Source: Marinobacter sp. SS13-12
GTDB lineage: Bacteria; Pseudomonadota; Gammaproteobacteria; Pseudomonadales; Oleiphilaceae
Length of the DNA stretch: 64,000 bases
Assembly (NCBI RefSeq): GCF_030227115.1
Contig: NZ_JASSUA010000001.1
Location: 558,001-622,000 of the forward strand
Reading direction: 5' to 3'
Shown here: positions 1-8,189 of the stretch, one piece after another
Layout of the letters: each line of letters opens with the position of its first letter
Position numbering within the stretch: the stretch's first letter is position 1
Made by a program: the position numbers and the translations under genes
The notes under the pieces: generated by a model
The model's database searches: none
What the model saw: only the letters and a program-made list of their open reading frames with translations
What the model was told of the DNA's origin: nothing

Positions 1-1011
1 CAGGTGCCCCAGCAACAGGGGCGTCCAGGCCACCACATAGAAGCCAGCGAGCACCTGCCCCCGGTACCAGACAACCAGGCCTATTAACCAGGTCAGCGGA
101 GTAGCGACCGCAGCCACCACACTGATGAGGACTGTGGCACTCTGATAGCTGCCAAACAGGCCATAGATGAAGCAGCCAATGCTCGTCAGCACAATCAGCT
201 GTAGGAATCGGTGAGCCCCCGGGCTGTATCGTCGCACTGCCAGAAAACTCAGCGTAAACATAGCAGCGAAGAACATATTGGCGGAGATAGCCGGGACCGT
301 AAAATACCGGTTAATGATCGGCAGGTCCGGCCACAGCCACTGGAACACCAGACCATTGAAGTTGAGCAACACCAGGGCCGAGGCAACAACGGTGAGCACA
401 TACCACAAGTACGCCAGGTGCCGGACGATCACGAAAATGAACAGGTTGTACAGGGCCATGGAAATCATGATGCCCAGAAACAGTGCCTGCCAGCCGAAAT
501 CCAGCTGCTCAACCTCCAGGAAGTCCGACGAGGCAATGACCTGCACGGGTATCTGCACTGACCCCTCACTCCGAACCCGGACATACGCGGTGGCCGGCTC
601 AGTATTGGAGGGCACCAGGAAGACAAAATTCCGGTGGTGGATGGGGCGAGAACTGAACACACGGCGGTCACCGGTGGCGTGGCGTTCCACCTGGTTGCCA
701 CCCACAAACCAGTAGACCCGGACATCGTCCAGCAGGGGATAGCCAATTTCCAGCACGCGATTGAACGGTTCCGCCGGCACCTTGACCCGGAGCCAGAAAC
801 TGCTGTTGCTGAAGCCGAAACTCAGGGTTTCATCACCGGCCGCTGGCTGCCATTGCGATTCCGGTAACGCCCGGATATCCTCGATTCCGGTTTCCGGTTC
901 CGCAGCTTCGACCCAGGCCACGGTAGCATCCTGTGCAAGCGCCGGGACAGGCGCAAGCAGCAGTGCCAACAGCAGTAAGCGCCACAATTGGCAAGCAACA
1001 GGAAATTTCAT
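1..1011 (-). CDS. 7TMR-DISM membrane receptor, N-terminal part (cut by window edge)
   Basis: The reading frame opens at an ATG at 1011 and runs without a stop for 337 codons to the left edge, so the C-terminus is missing. Residues 1-26 are a signal peptide (positively charged start, leucine-rich core, ALA-Q cleavage site). Residues about 45-170 resemble the 7TMR-DISM extracellular beta domain, with a typical stretch reading LDDVRVYWFVGG. From about residue 180 several hydrophobic helices follow (for example LFLGIMISMALYNLFIFVIV), matching the seven-helix 7TMR-DISM module. In this family the missing C-terminus is usually a GGDEF, histidine kinase or similar output domain, which cannot be seen here. 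The family is thought to sense small extracellular ligands at the inner membrane. It is divergent from the DUF1653 gene. Confidence 0.8.
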   Translation of the reverse strand, partial: MKFPVACQLWRLLLLALLLAPVPALAQDATVAWVEAAEPETGIEDIRALPESQWQPAAGDETLSFGFSNSSFWLRVKVPAEPFNRVLEIGYPLLDDVRVYWFVGGNQVERHATGDRRVFSSRPIHHRNFVFLVPSNTEPATAYVRVRSEGSVQIPVQVIASSDFLEVEQLDFGWQALFLGIMISMALYNLFIFVIVRHLAYLWYVLTVVASALVLLNFNGLVFQWLWPDLPIINRYFTVPAISANMFFAAMFTLSFLAVRRYSPGAHRFLQLIVLTSIGCFIYGLFGSYQSATVLISVVAAVATPLTWLIGLVVWYRGQVLAGFYVVAWTPLLLGHL

Positions 1012-1140
1012 AGTGTCTGTTTTACCCGGAACAAGAAAACTCAACTAGACTGACGAAGCCAACAATCCGTTACGATGCCTCCCTGCGCTCAATCAGTCTC
1101 AGTCTATACGTTTACGGGAAGCACGTCCGCCTTGCAAAAA

Positions 1141-1163
1141 CACGTAGCCGTGGGCTACGCGTG
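1141..1163 (+). promoter_or_regulatory. Small hairpin abutting the Shine-Dalgarno of the DUF1653 gene
   Basis: CGTAGCC at 1143-1149 and GGCTACG at 1153-1159 form a 7-bp perfect stem with a 3-nt loop, extendable by CA/TG pairs over a one-base bulge. The GGAG of the ribosome site starts at 1163, directly at the foot of the hairpin. It could modulate translation or be chance; there is no run of T for a terminator. Confidence 0.35.
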
Positions 1164-1175
1164 GAGAAGCATACA

Positions 1176-1406
1176 ATGACCACCAGGAAACCGGAACTCC
1201 GCCCTGGCCGCTATCGCCACTACAAGGGCATGGATTACGAGGTCATCGGCGTTGCCCGCCACAGTGAAACCGACGAGCAGATGGTGGTCTATCGTTGCCT
1301 TTACGGCGACTACAGCCTGTGGGTAAGGCCATTGTCGATGTTCCGCGAAACCGTGGAATTGGCCGGCGAGCAGGTTCCCCGGTTTGCCTACGTGGGCGAC
1401 AAGTAA
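1176..1406 (+). CDS. DUF1653 family protein
   Basis: This small protein of 76 residues fits the DUF1653 family. The hallmark start is ELRPGRYRHYKGMDYEVIGVA, and the body has the usual pattern of a Tyr-rich beta fold (MVVYRCLYGDYSLWVRPLSMF) followed by a FxExV-like segment and the end RFAYVG. The function of the family is unknown; it is a small cytosolic domain with no catalytic residues that I recognise. I chose the ATG at 1176 because GGAG at 1163-1166 lies about 9 nt upstream; an in-frame GTG at 1161 would overlap that ribosome site. The gene stands alone between a divergent receptor gene and the transporter at 1518. Confidence 0.8.
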   Translation: MTTRKPELRPGRYRHYKGMDYEVIGVARHSETDEQMVVYRCLYGDYSLWVRPLSMFRETVELAGEQVPRFAYVGDK

Positions 1407-1517
1407 CGGTTATCACGGTTTTGACTGCAGCACCCGTTTCCGGCACATTAGCGCGCTTTCCTGAACTGCCCCCTGCTTCAGGGCGCTGAAAGCCATCCCG
1501 AAATCCCGGAGTCTGCC

Positions 1518-2840
1518 ATGAATGCCGTTGTTGCTGCGGTAGCTATCATGCTCGTCCTGAGTCTGTGCCGCATCCACGTTGTCGTTGCCCTGATCATAGG
1601 CGCCGTTGCCGGAGGCCTGATCAGCGGCCTGTCACTGGACGCCACCATTGCCGCGTTCAACGAAGGGCTCGGAGGCGGGGCAACCGTCGCGCTGTCCTAC
1701 GCCACCCTGGGTGCCTTCGCCGTCGCCATCGGCAAATCCGGCCTTGCCCATGCCCTTGCCGACAAGGCTCTGGCCCTGGTGGGCCGGCAGGATGACGGCA
1801 AGGCCGCTGGCGGTATACGCCTGCTGATTATCGGCCTGCTACTGGCCATCGCCATGTCGTCCCAGAATATCCTGCCGATCCACATCGCCTTCATCCCCCT
1901 GGTGGTGCCGCCGTTGCTGTACGTGATGGCAAAACTGAACATGGACCGCCGCCTGGTTGCCTGTGTACTGACATTCGGCCTGATTACTCCCTACATGTTC
2001 CTGCCCGTGGGCTTTGGCGGCATCTATCTGAATGAAATCCTGCTGGCGAACATAGGCGAAAACGGCATCGACGCCACCGGCCTCAACGTCATGTCCGCCA
2101 TGGCCCTGCCGGCCCTGGGCATGCTCTGTGGCTTGCTGGTGGCGGTCTTCTTCAGCTACCGCGGCGAACGGCACTACAACCTGGACGCCATCGCCCGCAC
2201 TGAACGGGTGGATGTGAACTACAACGGCGGTACATTGCTCATGGCCGTGGTCGCCATTGTGGCGGCCTTCGTGGTGCAGCTGTGGCTGGGTTCGATGATT
2301 CTCGGCGCGCTGGCGGGCTTCGTGTTGTTCAACCTGTCCGGCGTGGTGAAATGGAAGGAGGCCGATGACCTGTTCACCGAAGGCATGAAGATGCTGGCGA
2401 TGATCGGCTTCATCATGATCGCCGCCTCAGGCTTTGCGGAAGTGATGCGCGAAACCGGCGAAATCGCCACCCTGGTGGAAGGTTCTGTTGCTACTATCGG
2501 CGACAACAAGGCCCTGGCAGCATTGCTGATGTTGGTCGTCGGCCTTCTGATCACCATGGGCATCGGTTCGTCGTTCTCCACCATCCCCATCATCGCGGCC
2601 CTGTACGTGCCTCTGGCACTGGACCTGGGCTTCACCCCCCTGGCCATCGTGGCCCTGGTAGGCACCGCCGGCGCCCTGGGCGACGCCGGTTCCCCGGCCT
2701 CCGATTCCACCCTCGGCCCCACCGCCGGCCTCAACGTCGACGGCCAGCACAACCACATCTGGGATACGGTGGTGCCTACGTTCCTGCACTACAACCTTCC
2801 CCTGTTGGGCTTTGGTTGGGTGGCGGCTATGGTTCTTTAG
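1518..2840 (+). CDS. Na+/H+ antiporter family (COG2056/YuiF-like) transporter
   Basis: A 440-residue polytopic inner-membrane protein with about 11-12 hydrophobic helices and short loops. It fits the Na+/H+ antiporter-type family COG2056 within the ion transporter superfamily (relatives: B. subtilis YuiF, earlier proposed as an amino acid/histidine transporter). Helix-breaking motifs typical of the fold are visible, for example [20 protein letters not shown] near residue 155-175 and a Gly/Ala/Ser-rich stretch with [20 protein letters not shown] near residue 385-405, where transported ions probably bind. The substrate cannot be fixed from sequence; Na+/H+ exchange is the family assumption and suits a marine bacterium. 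It appears monocistronic and is followed by a repeat-rich convergent gap. Confidence 0.75.
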   Translation: MNAVVAAVAIMLVLSLCRIHVVVALIIGAVAGGLISGLSLDATIAAFNEGLGGGATVALSYATLGAFAVAIGKSGLAHALADKALALVGRQDDGKAAGGIRLLIIGLLLAIAMSSQNILPIHIAFIPLVVPPLLYVMAKLNMDRRLVACVLTFGLITPYMFLPVGFGGIYLNEILLANIGENGIDATGLNVMSAMALPALGMLCGLLVAVFFSYRGERHYNLDAIARTERVDVNYNGGTLLMAVVAIVAAFVVQLWLGSMILGALAGFVLFNLSGVVKWKEADDLFTEGMKMLAMIGFIMIAASGFAEVMRETGEIATLVEGSVATIGDNKALAALLMLVVGLLITMGIGSSFSTIPIIAALYVPLALDLGFTPLAIVALVGTAGALGDAGSPASDSTLGPTAGLNVDGQHNHIWDTVVPTFLHYNLPLLGFGWVAAMVL

Positions 2841-2888
2841 GGTTGGGAGTTGCCTGCCTTTTTGTAGCCTGGTTGGATTGGGGGCTGC

Positions 2889-2978
2889 GAGGGGGCAGGG
2901 GGAGTTTTTTCTCTTGAAATGGAACTCGCTGCGCTCAGACACCCATTTCTGGCGAGAAAAAATCCCCCTGCCCCCTCA
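2889..2978. repeat. Long inverted repeat A1 with conserved 20-nt loop
   Basis: The left arm (core 2889-2913) and right arm (core 2954-2977) pair over GAGGGGGCAGGGGGA and TTTTTTCTC with a single bulged G. A further GAAATGG/CCATTTC pairing closes the stem around a 20-nt loop at 2923-2942 reading AACTCGCTGCGCTCAGACAC. It lies just downstream of the transporter gene and could end transcription from either side, since the arms carry T/A runs. The loop recurs, inverted, in the element at 3057-3145 although the stems are unrelated. Confidence 0.8.
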
Positions 2979-2993
2979 CGAATGAACACCCAG

Positions 2994-3041
2994 GATATCG
3001 CCAAGGACACACATCTCGTGACTGTCCTTTCCAGCGATATC
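2994..3041. repeat. Imperfect inverted repeat between the two A-type elements
   Basis: GATATCGC at 2994-3001 pairs with GCGATATC at 3034-3041, and AAGGACA at 3003-3009 pairs with TGTCCTT at 3023-3029, leaving a small asymmetric bulge and a 13-nt loop. It completes a run of three hairpins filling the 353-bp gap 2841-3193 between the convergent transporter and yheV genes. I see no credible gene in that gap. Confidence 0.6.
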
Positions 3042-3056
3042 TTTTTGGTTCAAACC

Positions 3057-3145
3057 GGAGGGTGTTGGGGTGCTTTCTGCCGGGAAAAAGGTGTCTGAGC
3101 GACAGCGAGTTCTTTTTCCCAGAAGAAAGCACCACGACGCCCTCC
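3057..3145. repeat. Long inverted repeat A2 with conserved loop (inverted copy)
   Basis: The arms 3057-3090 and 3111-3145 pair along about 34 positions with about six mismatches (GGAGGG, GGTGCTTTCT and GGGAAAAAG are shared blocks). The central loop, 3091-3111, is the reverse complement of the A1 loop with one extra base. The stem sequence bears no resemblance to A1. It lies downstream of the leftward yheV gene, in a convergent gap, so a terminator-like or mRNA-end role is possible. Confidence 0.75.
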
Positions 3146-3193
3146 AGGCCTCCGAAACCAGCAGGCTACAAAGGAGGGCAAACTCCAAAAGTA

Positions 3194-3448
3194 TCAGTCC
3201 TCCTCCCCAGACTTGAAAAACACCACCTGTTTGACCGTATGGTCGTCCTCGTTGCCGCGCTTGTTGACGCGAGTTTCCAGCTCCGGATTGGCCGGAGCCG
3301 GGGGTGCGTCGGACACCGCATCGGTGAAGCCGCAGGCCACACATTCGCGGACCTGGTCATCGTCGTCGGTGGTGAACATCATGATCTTGTCCATCTCCGC
3401 ACAGCGGGGGCAGACAGCGCCGGCGATGAAGCGTTTTGGGGTTGGCAT
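3194..3448 (-). CDS. yheV: YheV-type putative zinc-ribbon protein
   Basis: An 84-residue protein with the YheV pattern: start KRFIAGAVCPRC, then about 20 residues on RECVACGF. The two CxxC pairs (CPRC and CVAC) would bind one zinc ion. The function of YheV is not known; it is a small cytosolic protein. It lies downstream of prlC on the same strand, separated by a REP-like inverted repeat. The ATG at 3448 has GGAG about 6 nt upstream. The acidic C-terminal tail is longer than in enterobacterial YheV (about 66 residues). Recognition rests on the N-terminal motif and gene context. Confidence 0.75.
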   Translation of the reverse strand: MPTPKRFIAGAVCPRCAEMDKIMMFTTDDDDQVRECVACGFTDAVSDAPPAPANPELETRVNKRGNEDDHTVKQVVFFKSGEED

Positions 3449-3470
3449 ATAATGCTCCGAATTCTGATCC

Positions 3471-3569
3471 GGTTGTCGGATTACGGCCTTTGGCCTAATC
3501 CGACCTACGGGCTACAAAAGGCTCGAGTTCACGGTAGGTCGGATTAGGCAAAGCCGTAATCCGACAACC
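3471..3569. repeat. REP-like paired palindrome between prlC and yheV
   Basis: The arms 3471-3508 and 3534-3569 are reverse complements except for two single-base indels, around a 25-nt loop. Each arm is itself an imperfect palindrome (GTCGGATTA ... TAATCCGAC), so this is a BIME-like pair of REP units. It follows the prlC stop directly and could act as an mRNA-stabilising or terminating hairpin before yheV. Confidence 0.8.
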
Positions 3570-3584
3570 CAGCTTCGAGTCAAA

Positions 3585-5630
3585 TCACGCAGCATCATCC
3601 GTAATGCCATTCTGCTTCAGCAACGCATCCACTTGCGGCTCACGGCCGCGGAAGGCCTTGAACAGCGCCATGGGTTCCTGGGAACCACCTTTCTCGAGAA
3701 TATTCTCCAGGAACGCCTTGCCGGTCTCCGGGTCGAAGATGCCTCGCTCTTCAAACAGAGAGAAGGCATCAGCCGCCAATACTTCCGCCCACTTGTAACT
3801 GTAATAGCCCGCGGCATAGCCGCCAGAAAACACATGGGAGAAGCTGTTGGGGAAGCGGTTGAACTCTGGTGCTTCCACCACCGCGATTTCGCTGCGTATC
3901 TTGCGGTGCATGTCCAGCGGGTTGGTGGGAGCTTCCTCGGTGAATTCCGCGTGCAGGCGGAAATCGAACAACGAGAATTCCAGCTGCCGCACCATCGCCA
4001 TGCCGGACTGGAAGTTCTTGGCCGCCAGCATTTTCTGAAGCAGATCCTCAGGCAACGGTTCACCGGTTTCGTGGTGCGAAGCGATCAGGGCCAGGGAATC
4101 CGGGTTCCAGCACCAGTTTTCCAGGAACTGGCTGGGCAGTTCCACCGCGTCCCAGGCCACACCGTTGATACCGGACACATCCAGCACGTCCACCTGGGTC
4201 AGCATATGGTGCAGGCCATGGCCGAATTCGTGGAACATGGTGGTCACTTCGTCGTGGGTCAGCAGCGACGGCTTGCCGTTGACCGGTGGCGTGAAGTTAC
4301 AGGTCAGGAAGGCGACCGGCAGCTGCAACTGGCCACGGAGGTTGCGCCAGCGTACCCGGCAGTCGGCCATCCAGGCGCCGCCGCGTTTGCCCTGGCGGGC
4401 GAACAGGTCGAGGTAGAACCAGGCCAGCGGCTCGCCATTACGGCTGATGCAGTACGCGGTGGCGTCCGGGTGCCAGGTTTCCACTTCCGGTCTGGCCTCA
4501 ATCTGGATATCAAACAGCTTTTCAGCAACCGCAAACAGCCCAGGCACCACCTTGTCGACGGGGAACCAGGGGCGCAGGGTTTCCGGTGAGATATCGTAGC
4601 GGTCATGGCGCAGCTTTTCGCTGTAGTAGCCGATATCCCAGGCCTGCAGGTCGTCAACGCCATGAGTGTCTTTGGCAAACGCCTTCAGCTCGGCAAACTC
4701 CCGCTCGGCGATGGGCTTCGATTTCGCTGCCAGCTGGTTCAGAAACTCCAGAACCTCGTCCACACTGCGGGCCATCTTGGTGGCCAGGGAGCGTTCGGCG
4801 TAGTTGTTGAACCCCAATAGCTTCGCCATGGCATGGCGGCGTTTGAGAATTTCCGCCATCACCGGGGTATTGTCCCAGGTACCGGCGTCCGGCCCCATGT
4901 CGGAAGCCCGGGTCACAAAAGCCTCGTAGACTTCGCGGCGAAGATCCCGGTTGTCACAGTAGGTCATCACCGGATAAAAGCTGGGGAAGTCCAGGGTGAT
5001 GACGTAGCCGTCGAGATCTTTCTGCTGCGCTGCCTGTTTCGCACCGTCCAACGCGGACTCAGGGACACCAGCCAGGTCTTCCACATCGGTGATGTGCTTG
5101 AACCAGTGCTGGGTGGCATCCAGAACGTTATCGCTGAAGCGGTTGGACAGTTCCGAAATCTCCATGGAAAGATCGGCATAACGCTTTTTCTGTTCCGGCG
5201 GCAGGTCGACACCACCAAGATGGAAATCCCGCAGGGTGTTCTCCACAGACTTGCGCTGGGCTTCGCTCAGCTCTTTGAACTCGTCGCTGGCCGCCAGTTT
5301 CTTGTAGGCGTCGCAGAGTTCGGCGTTCTGGCTCAGCTCGGTGCTGTACTCGGTGAGCTTTTCCAGACAGGTCTTGTAGACTTTCCGGAGTTCGTCACTG
5401 TTCATGACACCGTTAAGATGGGAAATCACCGACCAGGCGCGCTCCAGCCGGTCCTCGGTTGCCTGCATGGGTTGCGCCAGGGTTTCCCACGTGGGATCGT
5501 CCTGCTGCGCTATTTGAGAGATTTTCATGCGATTTTCGCTGAGAATCTGGTCGATTGCGGGTTCCATGTGTTCAGTGCGAACATGGTCAAACCTTGGCAA
5601 CAGGTCGTCGGTCAGTAACGGGTTATTCAT
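3585..5630 (-). CDS. prlC: Oligopeptidase A (M3 zinc metallopeptidase)
   Basis: A 681-residue cytosolic M3-family metallopeptidase that degrades short peptides, including cleaved signal peptides. The zinc motif HEFGH is at residues 467-471 in the context TTMFHEFGHGLHHML, with the third-ligand glutamate expected in the following helix (VELPSQFLENW). Length and motif position match E. coli OpdA/PrlC (680 residues). The C-terminal region with SHVFSGGYAAGYYSYKWAEV is typical for substrate binding in the family. The start ATG at 5630 lies close to a large inverted repeat at 5688-5799 that separates it from the divergent carbonic anhydrase-like gene. The association with yheV is known from other gammaproteobacteria. 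Confidence 0.95.
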   Translation of the reverse strand: MNNPLLTDDLLPRFDHVRTEHMEPAIDQILSENRMKISQIAQQDDPTWETLAQPMQATEDRLERAWSVISHLNGVMNSDELRKVYKTCLEKLTEYSTELSQNAELCDAYKKLAASDEFKELSEAQRKSVENTLRDFHLGGVDLPPEQKKRYADLSMEISELSNRFSDNVLDATQHWFKHITDVEDLAGVPESALDGAKQAAQQKDLDGYVITLDFPSFYPVMTYCDNRDLRREVYEAFVTRASDMGPDAGTWDNTPVMAEILKRRHAMAKLLGFNNYAERSLATKMARSVDEVLEFLNQLAAKSKPIAEREFAELKAFAKDTHGVDDLQAWDIGYYSEKLRHDRYDISPETLRPWFPVDKVVPGLFAVAEKLFDIQIEARPEVETWHPDATAYCISRNGEPLAWFYLDLFARQGKRGGAWMADCRVRWRNLRGQLQLPVAFLTCNFTPPVNGKPSLLTHDEVTTMFHEFGHGLHHMLTQVDVLDVSGINGVAWDAVELPSQFLENWCWNPDSLALIASHHETGEPLPEDLLQKMLAAKNFQSGMAMVRQLEFSLFDFRLHAEFTEEAPTNPLDMHRKIRSEIAVVEAPEFNRFPNSFSHVFSGGYAAGYYSYKWAEVLAADAFSLFEERGIFDPETGKAFLENILEKGGSQEPMALFKAFRGREPQVDALLKQNGITDDAA

Positions 5631-5687
5631 AAGTCCTCTTCCCAGCTACGGGTGTCTACGGTAATTTGAGTTAACTCCCATGCTTGG

Positions 5688-5799
5688 GGAGTCTCTGGGG
5701 GAGGCCTTTCCGAAACTGTGCGGAGCCATGGATGGCGGAGCTCAAGCGCCACAGGGACGTGCTTGAGCGTGTTTCGGAAAGGCCTCCCCCAGAGACTCC
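5688..5799. repeat. Long inverted repeat B1: perfect 29-bp stem, 54-nt conserved loop
   Basis: Arms 5688-5716 and 5771-5799 are exact reverse complements over 29 bp. The 54-nt loop (5717-5770) contains two smaller hairpins: GCCATGGATGGC, and CTCAAGC ... GCTTGAG around ACAGGGACGT. The loop core recurs, inverted and with the same 54-nt length, at 37260-37313, where the stem is completely different. The element sits between the divergent prlC and carbonic anhydrase-like genes, in their shared promoter region, so it is not a simple terminator. Confidence 0.9.
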
Positions 5800-5837
5800 T
5801 TCCTCACAAGCATCAATCCATTCTAATGGTGTATGTA

Positions 5838-6374
5838 ATGTCGAATGTACGAACAAACAAGGGTAACACGCCACAATTTGGAGAACGCACATGGATAGAC
5901 CCAAGTGCAGTGGTGATTGGTGACGTGCAGACGGGTGATGACGTTTCCATTTGGCCGATGACGGTGGTTCGCGGTGACATGCACAGAATCCGCATCGGTG
6001 ACCGTTGCAGCATTCAGGATGGGTCTGTGTTGCACATAACCCATGCCAGTGACTTTAATCCGGGCGGTTACCCGCTAACGATCGGTGACGATGTCACGGT
6101 TGGACACAAGGCACTGCTACACGGCTGCACCATCGGTAGCCGGGTGCTGGTGGGTATGGGCTGTATTATTATGGATGGAGCCGTGGTGGAAGATGAGGTG
6201 ATTGTCGCCGCCGGTTGTCTGGTGCCGCCGGGGAAAACCCTGGAATCGGGGTTTCTGTATGTGGGCTCACCCGCCCGCCAGGCTCGGGCACTGTCGGACG
6301 AAGAAAAAACCTTTTTCCGCTACACCGCCAGTAATTACGTGAAGCTCAAAGACGAATACCTGAATGAGGTTTGA
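5838..6374 (+). CDS. Gamma carbonic anhydrase-like hexapeptide protein (YrdA family)
   Basis: A 178-residue left-handed beta-helix protein of the gamma carbonic anhydrase/YrdA family. Hexapeptide turns are visible throughout (IGDVQTGDDVSIWPMTVVRGDM, IGDRCSIQDGSVLH, IGDDVTVGHKALLHGCTIG). Histidines at positions expected for metal binding are present in VLHITH and GHKALLHGC. Family members bind zinc or iron, but catalysis is often weak or unproven, so the activity is inferred. The frame stays open upstream into the inverted repeat at 5771-5799; I chose MSNVRTNKG at 5838, with an in-frame ATG at 5826 as the alternative. Neither start has a strong Shine-Dalgarno. Confidence 0.85.
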   Translation: MSNVRTNKGNTPQFGERTWIDPSAVVIGDVQTGDDVSIWPMTVVRGDMHRIRIGDRCSIQDGSVLHITHASDFNPGGYPLTIGDDVTVGHKALLHGCTIGSRVLVGMGCIIMDGAVVEDEVIVAAGCLVPPGKTLESGFLYVGSPARQARALSDEEKTFFRYTASNYVKLKDEYLNEV

Positions 6375-6450
6375 TCCGGCCATTTAATCTGAAACCGACA
6401 GTGCCAGCGTATTAGCCTGTGTTGTTCTATTAAGGAGCAGAGGCGTCGAT

Positions 6451-8058
6451 ATGAAACGGCTGATAGTCACCACGCTACTGCTCAACGGGCTGTTCCTGGC
6501 ACTGCTGCTACCGCGCTATCCCTGGATACCGTGGATTGCCGCTGATGCACTGCTGCTGACCGGACTGTTCACGGTGTTGCCGGGCGGGAGAAGCAAGCAA
6601 CTGCTGGCCGGCACCATTGGTGTGCTGTATGCGGTACTGGCTTTCTTTGCCCTGAGCGATGTGCTGGTGCGGCAGAGCATCGGAAGGTCGTTCAATCTCT
6701 ATCTGGAGCTGGGCGTAGCAGGCTCGGTGTTCGACCTGATGGAGAGCAACCTGGGGCTTGGTCTGTCGCTACTGGTCATTCTGGCACTGGCCATCGCCTT
6801 TGCCGGCCTCGGTGGCTTTGTCGGCAGGCTGCTGTCACAGCTTGGTGCCGGTACTCCGGCCAGAGCTGGCCGCGTGGTGGCAGTGGCAGGCGCTATCGCG
6901 GTAGCCGTATCGTGGCTGCCCCAGTCCACTGTGGGTTTGAGCGCCTCCCGGCTGGCAGCGACACAGATTCAGCTGGCGGCAGATACCCACCAGTCGACGC
7001 TGGCTTTCCGACAACACCTTGAAGACACTCCGGATGCCGCCCAGGCCACACCCCTGACGGGACTGGCGGAAACCGATGTAATCCTCGGCTTTATCGAATC
7101 CTACGGTATTTCGGCCTTCACCGACCCCCGCTACCGGCCACTGATCAGCCTTCGCCTGGATCAGATGGAGGAAGCGCTGGAGGAGGACGGCCTGCACATC
7201 GTAACCGGTCGCCTGCGCTCGCCGGTTCAGGGCGGCCAGTCCTGGCTGGCACACACCACCCTGCTCAGCGGCCAATGGATCAAAACCCAGCTGGACTACG
7301 AGATATTCCTGGCCAGCGACTTCCCCACACTGATAGACGACCTGGACACCACCGGCCACGACACGGTAGCTGTGATGCCGGCCATTACCGAAGCCTGGCC
7401 AGAAGGCCAGGCATTCGGTTACAACCGTATCTATGAGTCCTCCACCATGGATTACCGGGGGCCCGCCCTTAACTGGGTTACCATGCCGGACCAGTACACC
7501 TGGTCCTGGTTCCAGCGTAGCGTTCGCGACCGGGCGGAAACGCCGCTGTTTGCCGAAATTGCACTGATCAGCAGCCATGCCCCCTGGGTACCGGTGCTGC
7601 CGGTTCTGAAAGACTGGGACAGCATCGGCGACGGTGAAACCTTCAATCAATGGAAAGACAGCGGCGAGGCACCGGCCAGTCTGTGGCGCGATCCGCAACG
7701 GGTGCGTGAGCATTATGGCCGTGCGCTCGATTACGCCCTGAATGTAGCCACGGAGTACGCCATCCGGCATGTCGACAACCAGACTCTGCTGGTGCTGATC
7801 GGCGACCATCAACCCGCGCCGTTGATCACCGGCGAAAGTGCCAGCCGGGATGTGATTGTGCACATCATCAGTGCCGATCCGGAGCTGGTGGCTCCCTTTG
7901 TCGCCAACGACAGGCTGCCGGGATTCCGTTGGGGGGCACAACCCGACAGGGACCGGGAAGGCCCGGCCATGGCCCGTTTCCGGCCCTTCCTTCAGCAACA
8001 GTTTGGCTCATCCTCCAGAGCAGTGGAAATTTCTAACAGCCGACCTATTGAAAACTGA
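6451..8058 (+). CDS. Membrane sulfatase-fold protein, LtaS/phosphoglycerol transferase-like
   Basis: A 535-residue protein with about four to five N-terminal membrane helices (residues 1-155) and a C-terminal alkaline phosphatase/sulfatase-fold domain facing the periplasm. Metal and catalytic residues can be matched to the LtaS type: E216 in FIESYG, a probable threonine nucleophile in HTTLLSG (269-270), H376 in SSHAPW, and D452/H453 in IGDHQP. Family members transfer phosphoglycerol or phosphoethanolamine onto envelope glycans or lipids, but the substrate here is unknown; periplasmic glucan or lipid A-type modification is possible. AGAGG lies 7 nt before the ATG. It stands between the carbonic anhydrase-like gene and hsp20 with gaps of 76 and 131 bp, so may be transcribed alone. 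Confidence 0.7.
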   Translation: MKRLIVTTLLLNGLFLALLLPRYPWIPWIAADALLLTGLFTVLPGGRSKQLLAGTIGVLYAVLAFFALSDVLVRQSIGRSFNLYLELGVAGSVFDLMESNLGLGLSLLVILALAIAFAGLGGFVGRLLSQLGAGTPARAGRVVAVAGAIAVAVSWLPQSTVGLSASRLAATQIQLAADTHQSTLAFRQHLEDTPDAAQATPLTGLAETDVILGFIESYGISAFTDPRYRPLISLRLDQMEEALEEDGLHIVTGRLRSPVQGGQSWLAHTTLLSGQWIKTQLDYEIFLASDFPTLIDDLDTTGHDTVAVMPAITEAWPEGQAFGYNRIYESSTMDYRGPALNWVTMPDQYTWSWFQRSVRDRAETPLFAEIALISSHAPWVPVLPVLKDWDSIGDGETFNQWKDSGEAPASLWRDPQRVREHYGRALDYALNVATEYAIRHVDNQTLLVLIGDHQPAPLITGESASRDVIVHIISADPELVAPFVANDRLPGFRWGAQPDRDREGPAMARFRPFLQQQFGSSSRAVEISNSRPIEN

Positions 8059-8189
8059 CCAATTGCTCCAACATTGAGAGATAGCAGAACTTCACGGATA
8101 ACCATCCGGCTGGCGCCGCCGGTATGGAGCTGTTCCGCGATTGAAGCTGACATCAACGTGTTATTTCAATTTCGTAGGAGGAGTTTCGT

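Noticed and set aside
3633..4589. Long open frame of 318 codons antisense to prlC
   Set aside because: It lies wholly within prlC, has no family motif, and reflects the high-GC codon use of the real gene.
5718..5837. N-terminal extension of the carbonic anhydrase-like protein into the inverted repeat
   Set aside because: The extra residues come from the repeat arm and loop and do not match the family start.
6835..7998. Open frame of 387 codons antisense to the LtaS-like gene
   Set aside because: Shadow of a strongly supported coding frame; no ribosome site or recognisable domain.
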